64,000 bases of DNA, taken from contig NC_134030.1 in NCBI RefSeq assembly GCF_964204645.1, positions 15,588,447 to 15,652,446 of the forward strand, read 5' to 3'. Source of the DNA: Tubulanus polymorphus (lineage: Eukaryota; Nemertea; Palaeonemertea; Tubulaniformes; Tubulanidae). Positions 10,478-21,809 of this stretch are shown piece after piece (the stretch's first letter is position 1; the number at the start of each line of letters is the position of its first letter). Made by a program: the position numbers and the translations under genes. The notes beneath the pieces were generated by a model, which ran no database searches, was not told where the DNA came from, and worked only from the letters and a program-made list of their open reading frames with translations.

Positions 10478-13400
10478 ATGGAAGCAAATAAGTACTACTG
10501 TTCAACATGTAATATCAATATAGATAAATCTCAAAAAGCAAGACACAATAAAACTAAAACGCATTTAGAAAATAAATTAAAGTTAAAATATAAAGATGAT
10601 ATATTAGAAACTAAATTAGATGAATTAAAGAATGAAAAAGAAACATACAAATGTGATACATGTAATCAATCATTCAGTGATAAAAGATATTATGATGAAA
10701 ATTTAAAATCTAAAAGCCATATTAGAAATAAGATTAATGATATTTTAGGTGAAGATTATTTTGATAATGATAATGATAAGAAACAGAAGACAATTAAAAG
10801 AATAAGAAATAAATTAAACAATAAAAGACCATACATGGAAGATGTAAGAATTATTATAATTCATTAGATAATAAAAAAGATATAGAAATAACCGAAGCAT
10901 TTAAAAGTGATATTGGTCCAGCAGCTATTGAGTTTAAATTTCATAAAGGTAAAACGTTAGAAGAAAATAAGAAACATTTAGATAGAAAATATGAAGAATA
11001 TTATAAAAATAATAACTGATGTTGAATACCCTAAAATTAGTATATCTTCTAAAGTAAAGTTTATAAAATCTGAAGATAAACCAATATATAATATAAATTC
11101 TCATTCACAACATATTATTTCAAAACAACATATAGATGATAAATTAGATAAATGTTATGATGAAGTAAAAACTAAAATAGAAGAGAAATATTTTGAAGGG
11201 TCTGGTTTAATATTTGATGAGATAATATTTATGACTTTACATGTTTATAACACAAAATATAATAAGTTAACTAAATCAAAACCAATAGATGAAAATAATG
11301 TATCATATTATAAAGAACCAGATATTGAAACATCGAGTTATATTAAACTACCATTTAAAACTAATGTTGTAATAAATGTACAAAATTTTGATGATAAATG
11401 TTTTCTATGGGCTATAATAAGTTGCTTACACCCAGTTGAAGATTATAAAGAACATAGTTTAAGATTAACACATTATAAACCATTTGAAAATAATTATAAG
11501 ATATATAATTATCCTGTTAGAATTAAAAATATCCCAAAAATAGAAAGAGATAATAATTTAAGAATAAATGTATTTGATTTAATCAAATTACCAAAAACAA
11601 AAGGTAACAATATAAAACATTATACATTAGAACCTTTATACCTATCAAAAGATTATGATTCAAATGATGTTATAGATATACTATATTATGAAAATCATTA
11701 TATGTGGATTAAACAAATCGATTTATTCTTTAGAACAGAAAGTGATCACCATAATAAAATATATCTATGTAGAAAATGTTTACATAAATTCAGTAATGAA
11801 AGTACATTATTAAATCATAAACAATTATGTGATAATCATGATTATTGTAAATTAGTTTTACCAAATGAAAAAGATAAAATATTAGAATTTAAAAAATATG
11901 ATTACAAAAATAAAGTACCATTCGTTATATATGGAGATTTTGAATCATTAAATAAAGAATTAACTGATCAAGATAGAAAAGAAATATATTATAAAAGAAA
12001 GAAATTAGATTCTAATGAAAATGATTTTTCAGATGAACCACCAAAAACAAATACAATTGAAAAGATTCATCAATCAGCTGCTGCTTTCGGGTTATATATA
12101 AAATCTGATTATCCAGAACTAATTGAAAGTGAATATTATAATTACAGAAATGAAAATGTTATCAATCATTTTTGTGACTTATTAATTGAATATGAAATAA
12201 GATTTAGTAAATTATTGAATACAAATATAGAAATTATAATGACAGAAGAAGATAAAGAAGAATTTGAGTTTGCAGATAAATGTTATTATTGTGAAAAGAT
12301 ATTTAATTATAAAGACAAAAAAGTAAGAGACCATGATCATTTGAATGGAAAGTTAAGAGGCGCTGCGCATGAGAATTGTAATTTGCAAGGAAAGAAAATC
12401 AATTTTATACCAGTTTTACTTCATAATCTATCCGGATATGATGCACATTTATTTATCAAACAGTTATGTCATAAAATAGAAGAAATTAATAATTAAATAG
12501 AAAGATTAAATTCAAATAGATCATAAGATACAATACCAACTTATAAATTTAAAATGTTAGCTAGAACATCTGAGAATTATATATCATCCCAATTTGGGTG
12601 TTTAAGATTTATAGATTCATATAGATTTTTAAATAGTTCATTAGATAACTTATCAAAATCATTACTTGATGATGAATTAAAAATATTAAAGCAACACTAT
12701 CTAATTCTAAAAAAGTACATAGATATATTTCATTTAGTCAATCTAAGTGGTTAGAAAAATATATAGATTTTAACACCAAACAGAGAACTGAAGCTAAAAC
12801 TGATTTTGAGAAAGATTTCTTCAAGTTAATGAATAATGCATTCTATGGTAAGACTTGTGAAAATATTAGAAATAGAAATGATATTGAGTTAGTTAGTAAT
12901 GGTAAAAAATTAGACATTTACAAACATATCCTAAATTTATAGGTAACAGAATATTTGATGAAAATTTAGCTGCAGTTAAAATGAGAAGCACATCTATGAA
13001 ATTTAATAAACCAATTTATGTTGGTGCTTCAGTTTTAGAATTATCAAAGTTATTAATGTATGAATTCTATTATAATGTATTACAACCTCATTTTGGAGAA
13101 AAACATGTAGAAATCTTATACTTTGATACTGACAGTTACATATTAAAGATAAAAACTAATAACATAACTGATGATTTAAAAACATTAAAACATCATTTTG
13201 ATTTCAGTAACTATCCTAAAGATCATGAATTGTTTAGCAATGATAATAAAAAAGTTCCTGGTAAATTCAAAGATGAATTAGGTGGTGAAGAAATGATTGA
13301 ATTCATTGGTATTAGATCTAAAATGTATTCATATAAAACTAAAGAACATGAAGCTAAAAAGTTAAAAGGAATTACCAAAAGCGTTGTTGAAAAGAATATT

Positions 13401-13658
13401 CATTTCAAAGATTACATCAATTGTATATTCAATGAAGAAGTTAGAAAACATAAGATGAGGTGTTTAAGATCTGAAGATCATGAAATGTTTATTGAAGAGA
13501 TAGAAAAGATAAGTCTAAACCCATTTGATGATAAAAGATATATTCTGGATGATGGAATTCATACAGTTGCATATGGTTGCAATTTAGATGAATACTTAAA
13601 ATTTAAAAGAGAAGAAACAAAAGAGAACGAGATTATGAACAGGATTCTAACGTGTTAA
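10478..13658 (+). pseudogene. Family B DNA polymerase, element C (internally deleted)
   Basis: Same start and N-terminal fingers as the element A copy. Exonuclease motif YGDFES lies near 11932, the endonuclease VII-like module (YCEKIF...RDHDHLNGKLRGAAHENCNL) near 12290-12390, and an intact motif C (YFDTDSY) near 13125. Damage: a frameshift near 10855 and another near 10985, in-frame TAA codons near 12494 and 12523, a deletion of about 850 bp at about 12708 that removes motif A and much of the palm, and a frameshift near 12910. Compared with the copy at 34251 the deletion joins residues before the palm to the segment KKYIDIFHLVN. It cannot encode a working polymerase. Confidence 0.88.
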
Positions 13659-13687
13659 TCAAATTTTAATAAAAATATGTTATCAAA

Positions 13688-14041
13688 ATGGAGAGTAAAC
13701 AAGCGCACAGTTAGTACAACAAAATATTTCTAGATAGAATAAAAGATACTTCAAATGTCAAATCAGATGATTATAAGTTTAAGAAGTTAAAAGAATTAAC
13801 GATCCATAAGAAATATCTAATTACAAATATTGATAAAGTTACTTATAGATATGGTAGTAAATTAGTTATCCACTTAGAATATGAAGGATTAAAAGGAAAT
13901 ACATATAAATTCAGAACATATTTACCAGATAGATTTCATAGATTATCAAGTGAAGATTTAGAAGAATTACGTTCTGGAGATTTCTATTTCATATACAAAG
14001 GTAAGAATGAAAAAGGGCACCATGAAATAGATTTCGAATAA
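13688..14041 (+). pseudogene. Small OB-fold-like protein, element C
   Basis: Homologue of the intact 117- and 113-codon genes at 30441 and 38315. It has TAG at codon 9 (cacagttag) but is otherwise alignable to the end (KGHHEIDFE). See the copy at 38315 for the description. Confidence 0.75.
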
Positions 14042-14055
14042 ATTATGTAAAATAA

Positions 14056-14793
14056 ATGGTAGAATTAAAAGAATACAGAATATTTGTTGATTCTAGAAGA
14101 CTTACAAATTATAAATCACATAATTTACTAGGACAATTAGATAGAGAATTTAAGAATTGTGTAGATTTAAAATTAGTTAATATAAGTTTATGTAATTCTT
14201 TTTATAATGTATCGGATAAAAGTCTTGATCATAATTCTTTTATGATTCATGTAAGGAGAAATAATAAATGGTATCATCTATATTCAAGACCAGGATTATA
14301 TAATTTAGAGACTTTAGCGCAAGAAATTAATAGAAAAGCTAAAACAAAAATGAGCGCGGCTGCTGGATTTTGAATTAAATTTTTAAAAAGTGATAATAAT
14401 AATAAATTAAGAATAAAGTTAGCTAATGAAGAACAACAGAAATTTATAGTGAGAAAACCATTATCGATACTGTTAGGAATTACACCAAATAAACTTTATT
14501 CAAATGTTGATTCTACACCAAATATAATGCACATTTTTACACATTTGTGTATTTATTGCAATTTAATTGATCCTACAAAAACATTTGAAGCAACTAAAGA
14601 TACAACATGTAATTCTAGTATATTAAATATTTTACCATTGAAGAATGTTAAACAATTTGGAACTCAAATAAATTATAATTTAGCTGAATGTGATTTTAAA
14701 CCTTGTATACCACAATTTAATAATTTTAAATTAGAAATAAGAAATCATAATGAATATTTAATTGATTTAAATAACTTTCCTGTAATTTATTAA
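14056..14793 (+). pseudogene. Minor capsid (penton-like) protein, element C
   Basis: Aligns over its whole length with the copies at 30812 and 38674. A TGA at 14371-14373 splits it in the same frame (14056-14373 and 14374-14793). A second change (gaa to taa) makes it end at VIY, nine or so residues earlier than the frame implied downstream (ELVIRC). The preserved core contains YIYCNLIDPTKTFEATKD-type sequence, here YIYCNLIDPTK. It is translated close behind the OB-fold-like gene with a taaaataaATG start. Confidence 0.7.
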
Positions 14794-14833
14794 TTAGTTA
14801 TAAGATGTAGAGAGTAATTTTTTTATTATATAA

Positions 14834-15191
14834 ATGAATATAACTGTTGGACCGAGTATATGTTTTGGGTTTGATTTTAAACGTGAGAAAGAAATGAAAT
14901 TTAACATTAATGATGTAATTATACATATTAAAAATATTGCATTTTCTAATGAAACAACATTTGAGTATGAAAAAACAATAAATAAAGAAACTTCAAATGT
15001 AGAAAAGATTACTAATTTAATTAGAGAATCTTTAAGATTTTATATAATTAGATGAAGATTTTATCATCGATGATATTAAAGAAATAATAATTGAAATATA
15101 TACAAATGAAACTAGTAATGAAATAAATGTTGAATTAATCATAAATAAGTTAACTAAATATTTTGAAGAAGGTTATTTTTTTGATAGATAA
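14834..15191 (+). pseudogene. Hypothetical 115-aa-type protein, element C
   Basis: Homologue of the intact gene at 39436. The first 73 codons are open; extra bases near 15042 (tttatataattag) shift the frame. The remaining sequence is alignable down to TAA at 15189-15191, which abuts the ATG of the next gene (TAAATG). It has the T-run plus tatataaATG start context. No domain recognised. Confidence 0.65.
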
Positions 15192-15413
15192 ATGAGTGAT
15201 AATAAGTGGATAATAACTGGTTTATATAATGGAGCATTATTATCAGTGGGAACTGTTGGTTATTCAATGGTATTAAAAAAAGTATTCAAAATGGGAAGTG
15301 TTAATGTTGATAGATTTGATATAAATGATATCTTAAAATTAACATTAGCAGTTACTTTATCTAATTTAACTATTGATTATTTGGAAAAACAAAAATATAT
15401 TCCTCCCATATAA
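15192..15413 (+). CDS. Small membrane protein (73 aa), element C
   Basis: An intact 73-codon gene that starts immediately after the preceding stop (TAAATG). The sequence shows two hydrophobic stretches: residues about 7-25 (GLYNGALLSVGTVGYSMVL) and a weaker one about 47-60 (LKLTLAVTLSNLTI). It ends KQKYIPPI, a tail kept in all copies (39784; fused form at 30812). It is probably a membrane-associated virion or assembly protein, but that is inference from the small size, hydrophobicity and position in the capsid-gene block. No named family recognised. Confidence 0.65.
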   Translation: MSDNKWIITGLYNGALLSVGTVGYSMVLKKVFKMGSVNVDRFDINDILKLTLAVTLSNLTIDYLEKQKYIPPI

Positions 15414-15437
15414 ATGCGTAATTATTTTAGTAAATAA

Positions 15438-15860
15438 ATGGCTTCTGCAATTATAACTATTATAGGATCGGCAATTGTTAACGCTTTAGCATTTACTGGT
15501 GGTGGTTATTTATTTAAGCATGTTGATAAAAATAGTTCATTAGGATAACAAAGAAGACATAACTTAGCATTAGAGAAATACAATAAAGCTGCAGAAGAAT
15601 ATAGAGAAAAGAGACAAAACTATATGGATTATATTAACAAAGAATTATATGATCAGAAGATTTCACATAGAGATTTTCAATCAGTTGATGATGCAATGAG
15701 TTTATATAACGCGGTAACCAATAAAGAAAAATTACATCTATACAAACCTAAATTATCAGATTATTATACCCCAAGTAAAGAACAACAGAAATATGAAATA
15801 ATTTGGATTTTAGGCGGAACAGTTATTGTTATATTTGTAGCATATAAATTTACTAATTAG
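15438..15860 (+). pseudogene. Two-span membrane protein (~140 aa), element C
   Basis: Homologue of the intact genes at 31694 (137 aa) and 40021 (140 aa). A single nonsense codon (TAA near 15546, glutamate in the others) breaks it. The downstream 78 codons are open. The start is in the taaataaATG context. Confidence 0.75.
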
Positions 15861-15878
15861 TAATTTTTTGCTAAATAA

Positions 15879-16313
15879 ATGGATGATAAAGTTGATAATA
15901 TTGATACGATTCCTCATGATATAAATAAAACTAAATTAAAAATATATTTAGAAAAACAAATATTAGAATTTGAAAATGATTTAAAAGTTAAAAAGAAAAA
16001 ATATTTAAAAAGTAAAATTATATATTATTTTATTATCAGTGGTTCGGTTACAATTAGTTCTGTAATAATATTTCTAGCAATATTCAGTCCATTAACACCT
16101 TTAGCTATATCAATTGGTGTATTAGGATTAAGTTCAAGTGGTTTAACCGGTATAAGTTCAAAATTAAATATAAAAAGTAATAAAGAAAAAATTAAAACTA
16201 ATATAAAAGAAATTAATAAATTAAAAAATACACTAGATTATATAATGAGTTTAAATGGCCATATAACAGTTGAAGAACAAGATAAATTATTTAAAGAATT
16301 AATAAATTATTAA
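15879..16313 (+). CDS. Membrane/coiled-coil protein (144 aa), element C
   Basis: An intact 144-codon gene. Layout: a lysine-rich helical segment (residues about 15-45), a long hydrophobic double span (about 50-95; IIYYFIISGSVTISSVIIF then a loop and LAISIGVLGLSSSGL), then another charged helix (about 100-135). This hairpin-like membrane topology suits a virion inner-membrane or capsid-associated protein, but the role is inference. Copies exist at 32128 (broken) and 40463 (intact). The start context is ttttttgctaaataaATG. The family is not one I can name. Confidence 0.7.
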   Translation: MDDKVDNIDTIPHDINKTKLKIYLEKQILEFENDLKVKKKKYLKSKIIYYFIISGSVTISSVIIFLAIFSPLTPLAISIGVLGLSSSGLTGISSKLNIKSNKEKIKTNIKEINKLKNTLDYIMSLNGHITVEEQDKLFKELINY

Positions 16314-16329
16314 TTTTTTTATTATATAA

Positions 16330-17646
16330 ATGGGGTTTCCAAAAGCTTTCCAATATAATAAATCAATAAAATATAATATTCCTGCAATAGATTTTAACAA
16401 AAATATTACATATAAAAATGTAGTTTTAAATTCATTAACTAATTTAGAAATTTATGTTACTGAATCACAGTTTTTTATTTCTAAAATTGAAAATATATTT
16501 AATACATATGAAGTTACTTTTACTCGAGATGAATATCATATATATCAAGTAAAATCTAATATGAAATATTGGCAGAACCAATTAAATTTTGCTGTTTATT
16601 GTGCAACAACTGGTTGTGGTATAAGTTGGAATGATCATTTAAATAACTTAGATAAAAATTTGAATTATTCTGATTTAAAATTGATTCACACAATATTTAG
16701 ATTTCACACATATTTTCAAATTAGAATAATATTAAATGAATTAGAATGTCCTTTACCCGGATCTAAATATTTTAAAGAATTGGACAATAATATTAATCTA
16801 TCTAAGTTTTATAAAATATGTAATGAATTTAATATAAATATTAAATCCGATTTTAGAGCGCATGGTAAATTGCAAGGTATTGGTGAACAGTATGAAATAA
16901 AAAGAATTGATGATATAAGAAAAGATTATATGCATAGAATTGGAGCTTATCATAATTATAAAATTGATAATAATAATGATTGGGTTGATTTCATTTTAGA
17001 AAATAGTGAAGGTTTTACAAAATCAGGTATACAAAGAATAAATCAATCTATTAGAACTTATTTGATATGTATTTTAGGTGCGCAAGTTGAAACAAGATCC
17101 CCAATAATTGGAAATTTAAATACATCATTTGATACACAGAAACAATTCAAAGTATTATTTGAAGATTCAATTCATAATGATAAAAATAGATCGATTCCAG
17201 AAAACATTGTAAGATATCAAAATTATTTAGATAAATCTCATGTAAGACTAAATTATTCTATAGGCCCTAATCTATTTATTATTTCTAATGATTTAGTATT
17301 AAAGATGGGAAATATAATTGGTTATAATAATCTAATTAAAACTGCAACAATAATTAATACATTTGGATTAAATGATATAAATAAAAAGATTATTACTCCT
17401 CCAAAATTAATGGAAGGTGAAAAAAATAAAAAACATATTCAATCAACAGAAACTAAAACTAAGAATATTAGATTAAATAATGATTCTAAAATAAAAGATT
17501 ACAATACATCAGGAAATATAAAAACTAATAATATTCAAGATGATATAATTAAAACTAATGATGATAATAAATCCCATGAAAATGTTAAATTAGCTTTAAC
17601 TTGTATAGGAATTGTTATAGGAGGAATATTATATTTTGAATTTTAA
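16330..17646 (+). CDS. Conserved Polinton protein of ~440 aa, element C
   Basis: Intact, 438 codons. Conserved landmarks shared with the copies at 32580 and 40914 are LNFAVYCATTGCGISWNDHL (residues about 81-100), FRFHTYFQIRIILNELECPL (about 125-144), FTKSGIQRINQSIRTYLICILGAQVETRSPI (about 235-265), and a C-terminal hydrophobic span (LALTCIGIVIGGILYF). I recall similar open frames in Polinton-like loci of other invertebrates, where they are uncharacterised. The C-terminal span and its place among virion genes suggest a membrane-anchored or virion protein. It begins in the ttattatataaATG context. No enzymatic motif is evident. Confidence 0.75.
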   Translation: MGFPKAFQYNKSIKYNIPAIDFNKNITYKNVVLNSLTNLEIYVTESQFFISKIENIFNTYEVTFTRDEYHIYQVKSNMKYWQNQLNFAVYCATTGCGISWNDHLNNLDKNLNYSDLKLIHTIFRFHTYFQIRIILNELECPLPGSKYFKELDNNINLSKFYKICNEFNINIKSDFRAHGKLQGIGEQYEIKRIDDIRKDYMHRIGAYHNYKIDNNNDWVDFILENSEGFTKSGIQRINQSIRTYLICILGAQVETRSPIIGNLNTSFDTQKQFKVLFEDSIHNDKNRSIPENIVRYQNYLDKSHVRLNYSIGPNLFIISNDLVLKMGNIIGYNNLIKTATIINTFGLNDINKKIITPPKLMEGEKNKKHIQSTETKTKNIRLNNDSKIKDYNTSGNIKTNNIQDDIIKTNDDNKSHENVKLALTCIGIVIGGILYFEF

Positions 17647-17684
17647 TTTTTTATTATATAAATGGAAGAAGATAAGATATTCCA

Positions 17685-18914
17685 ATGGATACTTTTGGTG
17701 ACGCCCCCGGTATAAGTGATGAACCACAACCTGATTTTAATGAAACTAATATTGATAATGATGATGAATCAGCATATAATACTAATTTAGGTGAAGATGA
17801 TTCATGGTTTTATAAAGTTGAATTAAATAACGAAACTGTATCAATTCAATTATCTAAAATGGGACAAGAAGGTCGGTACCATCCTGAAATGCGTGCAGGA
17901 TCTTCAATTGAACGTTCAAAAGGTGGTAGAGAATTTCTCAGAATTATATGGAATGCAATCGATAGAATAAATGAAGAAGAACCAATTCCTAAAATTGATA
18001 TTAACAAATATTCACCATTTAAAAATCCAAATTTAAATCCTCCTGATGATGATCCAGAAATGGAAGAGTATGGAGATCGATTAGATAAATTAAGATCTTC
18101 AACACCCGAAACATCGAGAAGAGATATTCAACAAATTGATAATGATCCAAGTCAATTACAATTAGTAAAACATTTTGATAGCATGTTAGATATAATTCAT
18201 TCATTTGAAGTAGAGATGAATAGTGCTTTAGATACACCCGGTGCTGAAACTGGAATAAATCGAATACAATCTTTACTAGAAAAAGGATTATTTGATTTAA
18301 ATGATGATGAATTAGAAGCATTTCCTGAACAAGCGCGTAGGGAAATTAAAGGTATGCAAGAATCAGCTGTTAAAATTGCGCATGAAAAAAGTAAAAGAGA
18401 TATTAAAATTAGATTTTTAGAAAAAGATAGAACTGATAAAATTAAAGAAATAGAACAACTAAAATTAGATAGAGATAATAAAGTTATTGAAGAAATTGAA
18501 TTTAAAAAAAGAAATGCATATTTTTTAACAATAACAATTCTTTCAATTCTAACAGCTGTAACTATGGTATTCACAACAATACGTTTAGCAATATCAAATT
18601 CACTGAAATCTACGCCTACTCCCAATAAACCGGATAAACCCCCGAATGATAATAATTCTATACAAGATAAAGTTAAAGATCGTTTAAAGAAATTAGCAAA
18701 ATATTTATGGGAACTATCTAAAAAATCTGCTGCAGCTTTACCAGGAATTATTGCATCAATTGTTGGTTTTATATTGAAATCTGCAGGGAATATTCTTAAC
18801 TTTGCTGCTGAACATGTTATTTTATTTTTAATTACAGTTGTAAGTGCAATTATTTTTGTATTAGTGAATATGATATCAAAAAATTATCAAGTAAACATGA
18901 TAAAAAATAAATAA
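17685..18914 (+). CDS. Coiled-coil/membrane protein, element C (409 aa, 5' end doubtful)
   Basis: An acidic N-terminus is followed by a compact segment (SIQLSKMGQEG...SSIERSKGGREFLRIIW, residues about 55-90), a charged coiled coil (about 210-275), and a C-terminal third with hydrophobic helices separated by a proline-rich linker (TPTPNKPDKPPND) and ending in a long span (FLITVVSAIIFVLVNMI). The late-type start site (tatataaATG) lies at 17662, but that frame closes early. A small indel probably displaced the start, leaving the ATG at 17685. Compared with E, a block of the coiled coil is deleted near residue 280. Proteins with this proline linker and amphipathic C-terminus recur in animal Polintons; function unknown. 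Confidence 0.65.
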   Translation: MDTFGDAPGISDEPQPDFNETNIDNDDESAYNTNLGEDDSWFYKVELNNETVSIQLSKMGQEGRYHPEMRAGSSIERSKGGREFLRIIWNAIDRINEEEPIPKIDINKYSPFKNPNLNPPDDDPEMEEYGDRLDKLRSSTPETSRRDIQQIDNDPSQLQLVKHFDSMLDIIHSFEVEMNSALDTPGAETGINRIQSLLEKGLFDLNDDELEAFPEQARREIKGMQESAVKIAHEKSKRDIKIRFLEKDRTDKIKEIEQLKLDRDNKVIEEIEFKKRNAYFLTITILSILTAVTMVFTTIRLAISNSLKSTPTPNKPDKPPNDNNSIQDKVKDRLKKLAKYLWELSKKSAAALPGIIASIVGFILKSAGNILNFAAEHVILFLITVVSAIIFVLVNMISKNYQVNMIKNK

Positions 18915-18934
18915 TTAAATGTTTTGTTAAATAA

Positions 18935-20181
18935 ATGAGTGAAAGTTATATAAATCCTTCTAAGAATCATAGAATATCTAATGCTATTAAAGCAGAAAGA
19001 TCACATCATATAATTACTCATAACCCTTCTAATATTAATCCTGATGAAACTTTATATGTTAGAATTCCTCGATTAACAGAAAATACTTTTTATGTTCCAA
19101 ATAGTATTTATTTATCAGCTGATATAAAAGTAACCGGTAATAATAATTATGTTGTTGATAATGTTGGAAGATATTTGATTAAAAAATTAACTATAAAGAT
19201 TGGTCCAGAAACAGTTTTCTCATTAGATGATTATAATTTATTTATGCATTATAAAGATTTATGGTTAACAAAGGAAAATAGAAATAATATGATATTTCAA
19301 GGAATCCAATCAGAAAACCAAAATAAATTAAGATCAGAAGTCAATAATGCAGTAGTAGCCAATGATGTAGATAATTTGAAAAAAAAAAGATTTATGGAAG
19401 CAAATATAAAATTCCATTAGATTTTGAATTGATAAATAATAATGCACCTTTGTATAAATACGCAATTCAAGAAGATGTTATATTTGAGATAACTTTTGCT
19501 CCTGTTAATGAAATTTTAATATCAAGTATAAGTAAAGATATGAGTTATAAATTATCGAATATATGTTTAGAATATGATACGTTAACTGATGAAAATATTG
19601 CTAACACAATTCAAACTCAATACAATCAAGGATTTTCATTATTATATGATTATATTGATAAATTTTAAACTCTAACTATTAATGGAAGTGATGAAATTAT
19701 TAATGAGAATATTAACTTCCCAAGAAGATCTATTAAAGGTATATTAATATTTTTTACCATTGCAACATATACTAATGGCGCAATACAGGTTGATAAGTAT
19801 TATAATCCTGAAATAACAAAAGTAGAAATAACTATCGAAGGAATAGCAAATAAAATATTTTGTCAAGGAATGAGAATGATAGATCAATGGCCAGAAATTA
19901 GAAAACATTTTATGAATGAAAAAGTAAAATCATCTGAAAATTGTAATATTAATCAAATTGATTATTATACCGGCAATAAATATGCATTATGGTTAGATTT
20001 TAGAACAACAGAGGATAATTCATTACATGGTTCTGGAAAAAAACTACAGAACAATAAAGATGGAATACAATTATTCATGGCAAAGAAAAGAGGAGACAAA
20101 AATTTCAAAATGCACATTTATATTATATCTGACGCACAATTAAATATTGTAAATTCTCAATTAAATAGTGTTATGTATTAG
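18935..20181 (+). pseudogene. Major capsid protein (double jelly-roll), element C
   Basis: Aligned with the intact 415-codon gene at 43765. It is open to 19420, then an A-run indel near 19380 shifts the frame. The segment 19429-19668 is open, an extra T near 19666 closes it, and the remainder to 20181 is alignable. So there are two frameshifts and no large loss. Start context gttttgttaaataaATG. Confidence 0.85.
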
Positions 20182-20213
20182 AATTTTAATTTCAATAAAA
20201 ATTTATATAATAA

Positions 20214-21077
20214 ATGGAAGGAGTTAAAGTATATAAACATATTCCATACATCGATACACATGAAAATAATGATGGCTTATATTATGTAATACCTTGTAAT
20301 ATAGCTTTGATATTTGATCCTATTTTCAAAATTTATAAAACTAAACTAATAGAAATCGATAATAATAAAAGTGGTGTTGTTGATAATTTAAGTAATGTAA
20401 TTGATAATAATGTAATACCTTCTACATCTAATAATGTTATACCTTCTACATCTAATAATGTAATACCTTCTACGTCTAATAATGTTTTACCTTCTACATC
20501 TAATAATATAATACCTTCTACATCTAATAATGTTTAACCTTCTACATCTAATAATGAAATAATATTAAATATTAGTAAAAATAGAAATTATTGTGGATAT
20601 TGTAATGGTGAATTTTCAAACGCTCCATCAAATTGGAATAAACATATGAATACAAAGGTACATATGACTAATGTAATAGAACGTGTTGGTTTAAGAGAAT
20701 TTATAGAACACCCATTTATATATGTTACAAAGTTTGTTTCAAATAAAAAAGTAAATGGTAAAGATTGATATGAAGATTTATTATTAGCAACACCTAATAA
20801 AGATGAATTAGATTTAACCGATGCTAATAAAATATTAGGATTAAACATTGTAAATGAAATGTTGGAGTCAAACACTAAGAAAGATGATTATGAAAATATA
20901 GTTACGGGAAAGCGTATTGATAATAAAGATTCTATGAAACGTGAAGTAGAAAATAAAGATACAGTTTGGATGAATAAGTATATCAATAAAACAACTATTG
21001 ATGATGATACGGTAGAGAGTTTGAATAAATTGTTAGGGCCTGATAGTGAAAGTGATTCAGATATTAATTATATTTAA
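20214..21077 (+). pseudogene. Zinc-finger protein with coding minisatellite, element C
   Basis: Same layout as the intact gene at 45045. Two in-frame nonsense codons (TAA near 20535, TGA near 20767) break it. The repeat section codes five copies of a NNVIPSTS-type unit (18-24 nt), whereas E has a different number and arrangement. The Cys2His2-like finger (NYCGYCNGEFSNAPSNWNKH) is kept. Confidence 0.75.
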
Positions 21078-21119
21078 CTCAAATAATAATGTTGGTTGAA
21101 AATTGTATAAAATGATAGT

Positions 21120-21190
21120 TAATAAAAAAGGGCTTTATGTATTAGGGTATCTAATAGGGTATCTACTAGGGTATCTAATACATAGGTATA
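21120..21190. repeat. G-rich minisatellite at the convergence point, element C
   Basis: Short copies of gggtatctaata between the ends of the rightward zinc-finger gene and the leftward ATPase gene. Expanded forms lie at 46115-46285 and 55520-55620. It may mark the transcription end zone of both blocks. Confidence 0.6.
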
Positions 21191-21809
21191 TAAATAGTAA
21201 TTTTATAAATTTATATTTATATGGAAATTGTAGTCTCAGTAATAATTTTGAACCTTTACTATTCTTTAATTCATTCATATATTCATCCTGTAATTCAATA
21301 GGTATAATTTGATTTTCTTCTAATGATTGTTGCATAGATTTTCTATCTTTGTTATAAAATAAAACAAGAAATCTTATATTCTCCCTAAAGTCTTTAACAA
21401 TTGAATTATATTTTTGATTTAAAACCCATGTTGTTATCCCGAAATGTCTCCCAGAGAAAGCTAAATAACATAACTCACTTTCTCTCACTTTTGAATCATG
21501 TAAATTTGCGCAATCATCTATAATGAATAATGTATTTAATGCTTTATAAGTATCAATTGCTATTTTAATACAATTATCTAAATTTTCTTTTACTGTTTTA
21601 GGATCTAATATAATAAACTTTTTTATCTTAACAATATCTCTATTATATTTTTTATTCATTTCATATGTAGGACAGAATAATATTATATTATCAAAATGAT
21701 TCTTATAAATAGTTTCTAACAAATCTAATATGAAATGTGTTTTACCACAGTTGGTTACCCCAGTAACAAACATATTATGCGGTTCAAATATAAATAAATC
21801 TTTATTCAT
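21135..21809 (-). CDS. Packaging ATPase (A32/FtsK-HerA type), element C, with lost stop
   Basis: Walker A GVTNCGKT at residues 17-24, Walker B LFIIDDCA near residue 100, and a conserved FSGRHFGITTWVLNQKYNSI segment. This is the arrangement of the Polinton/NCLDV genome-packaging ATPase, which drives DNA into capsids. The frame is intact, but the normal stop after KFIK has become TTA. The reading frame therefore continues through the G-rich minisatellite and adds about 20 residues ending RYPNT. Its start overlaps the end of the integrase frame by 8 nt, so the two were probably one transcript. Confidence 0.85.
   Translation of the reverse strand: MNKDLFIFEPHNMFVTGVTNCGKTHFILDLLETIYKNHFDNIILFCPTYEMNKKYNRDIVKIKKFIILDPKTVKENLDNCIKIAIDTYKALNTLFIIDDCANLHDSKVRESELCYLAFSGRHFGITTWVLNQKYNSIVKDFRENIRFLVLFYNKDRKSMQQSLEENQIIPIELQDEYMNELKNSKGSKLLLRLQFPYKYKFIKLLFIYLCIRYPSRYPIRYPNT

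Noticed and set aside
18019-18625. Minus-strand frames opposite the coiled-coil gene (also near 42663-43208, 53880-54360)
   Set aside because: Shadow frames of an AT-rich coding strand; they recur only because the sense gene recurs.
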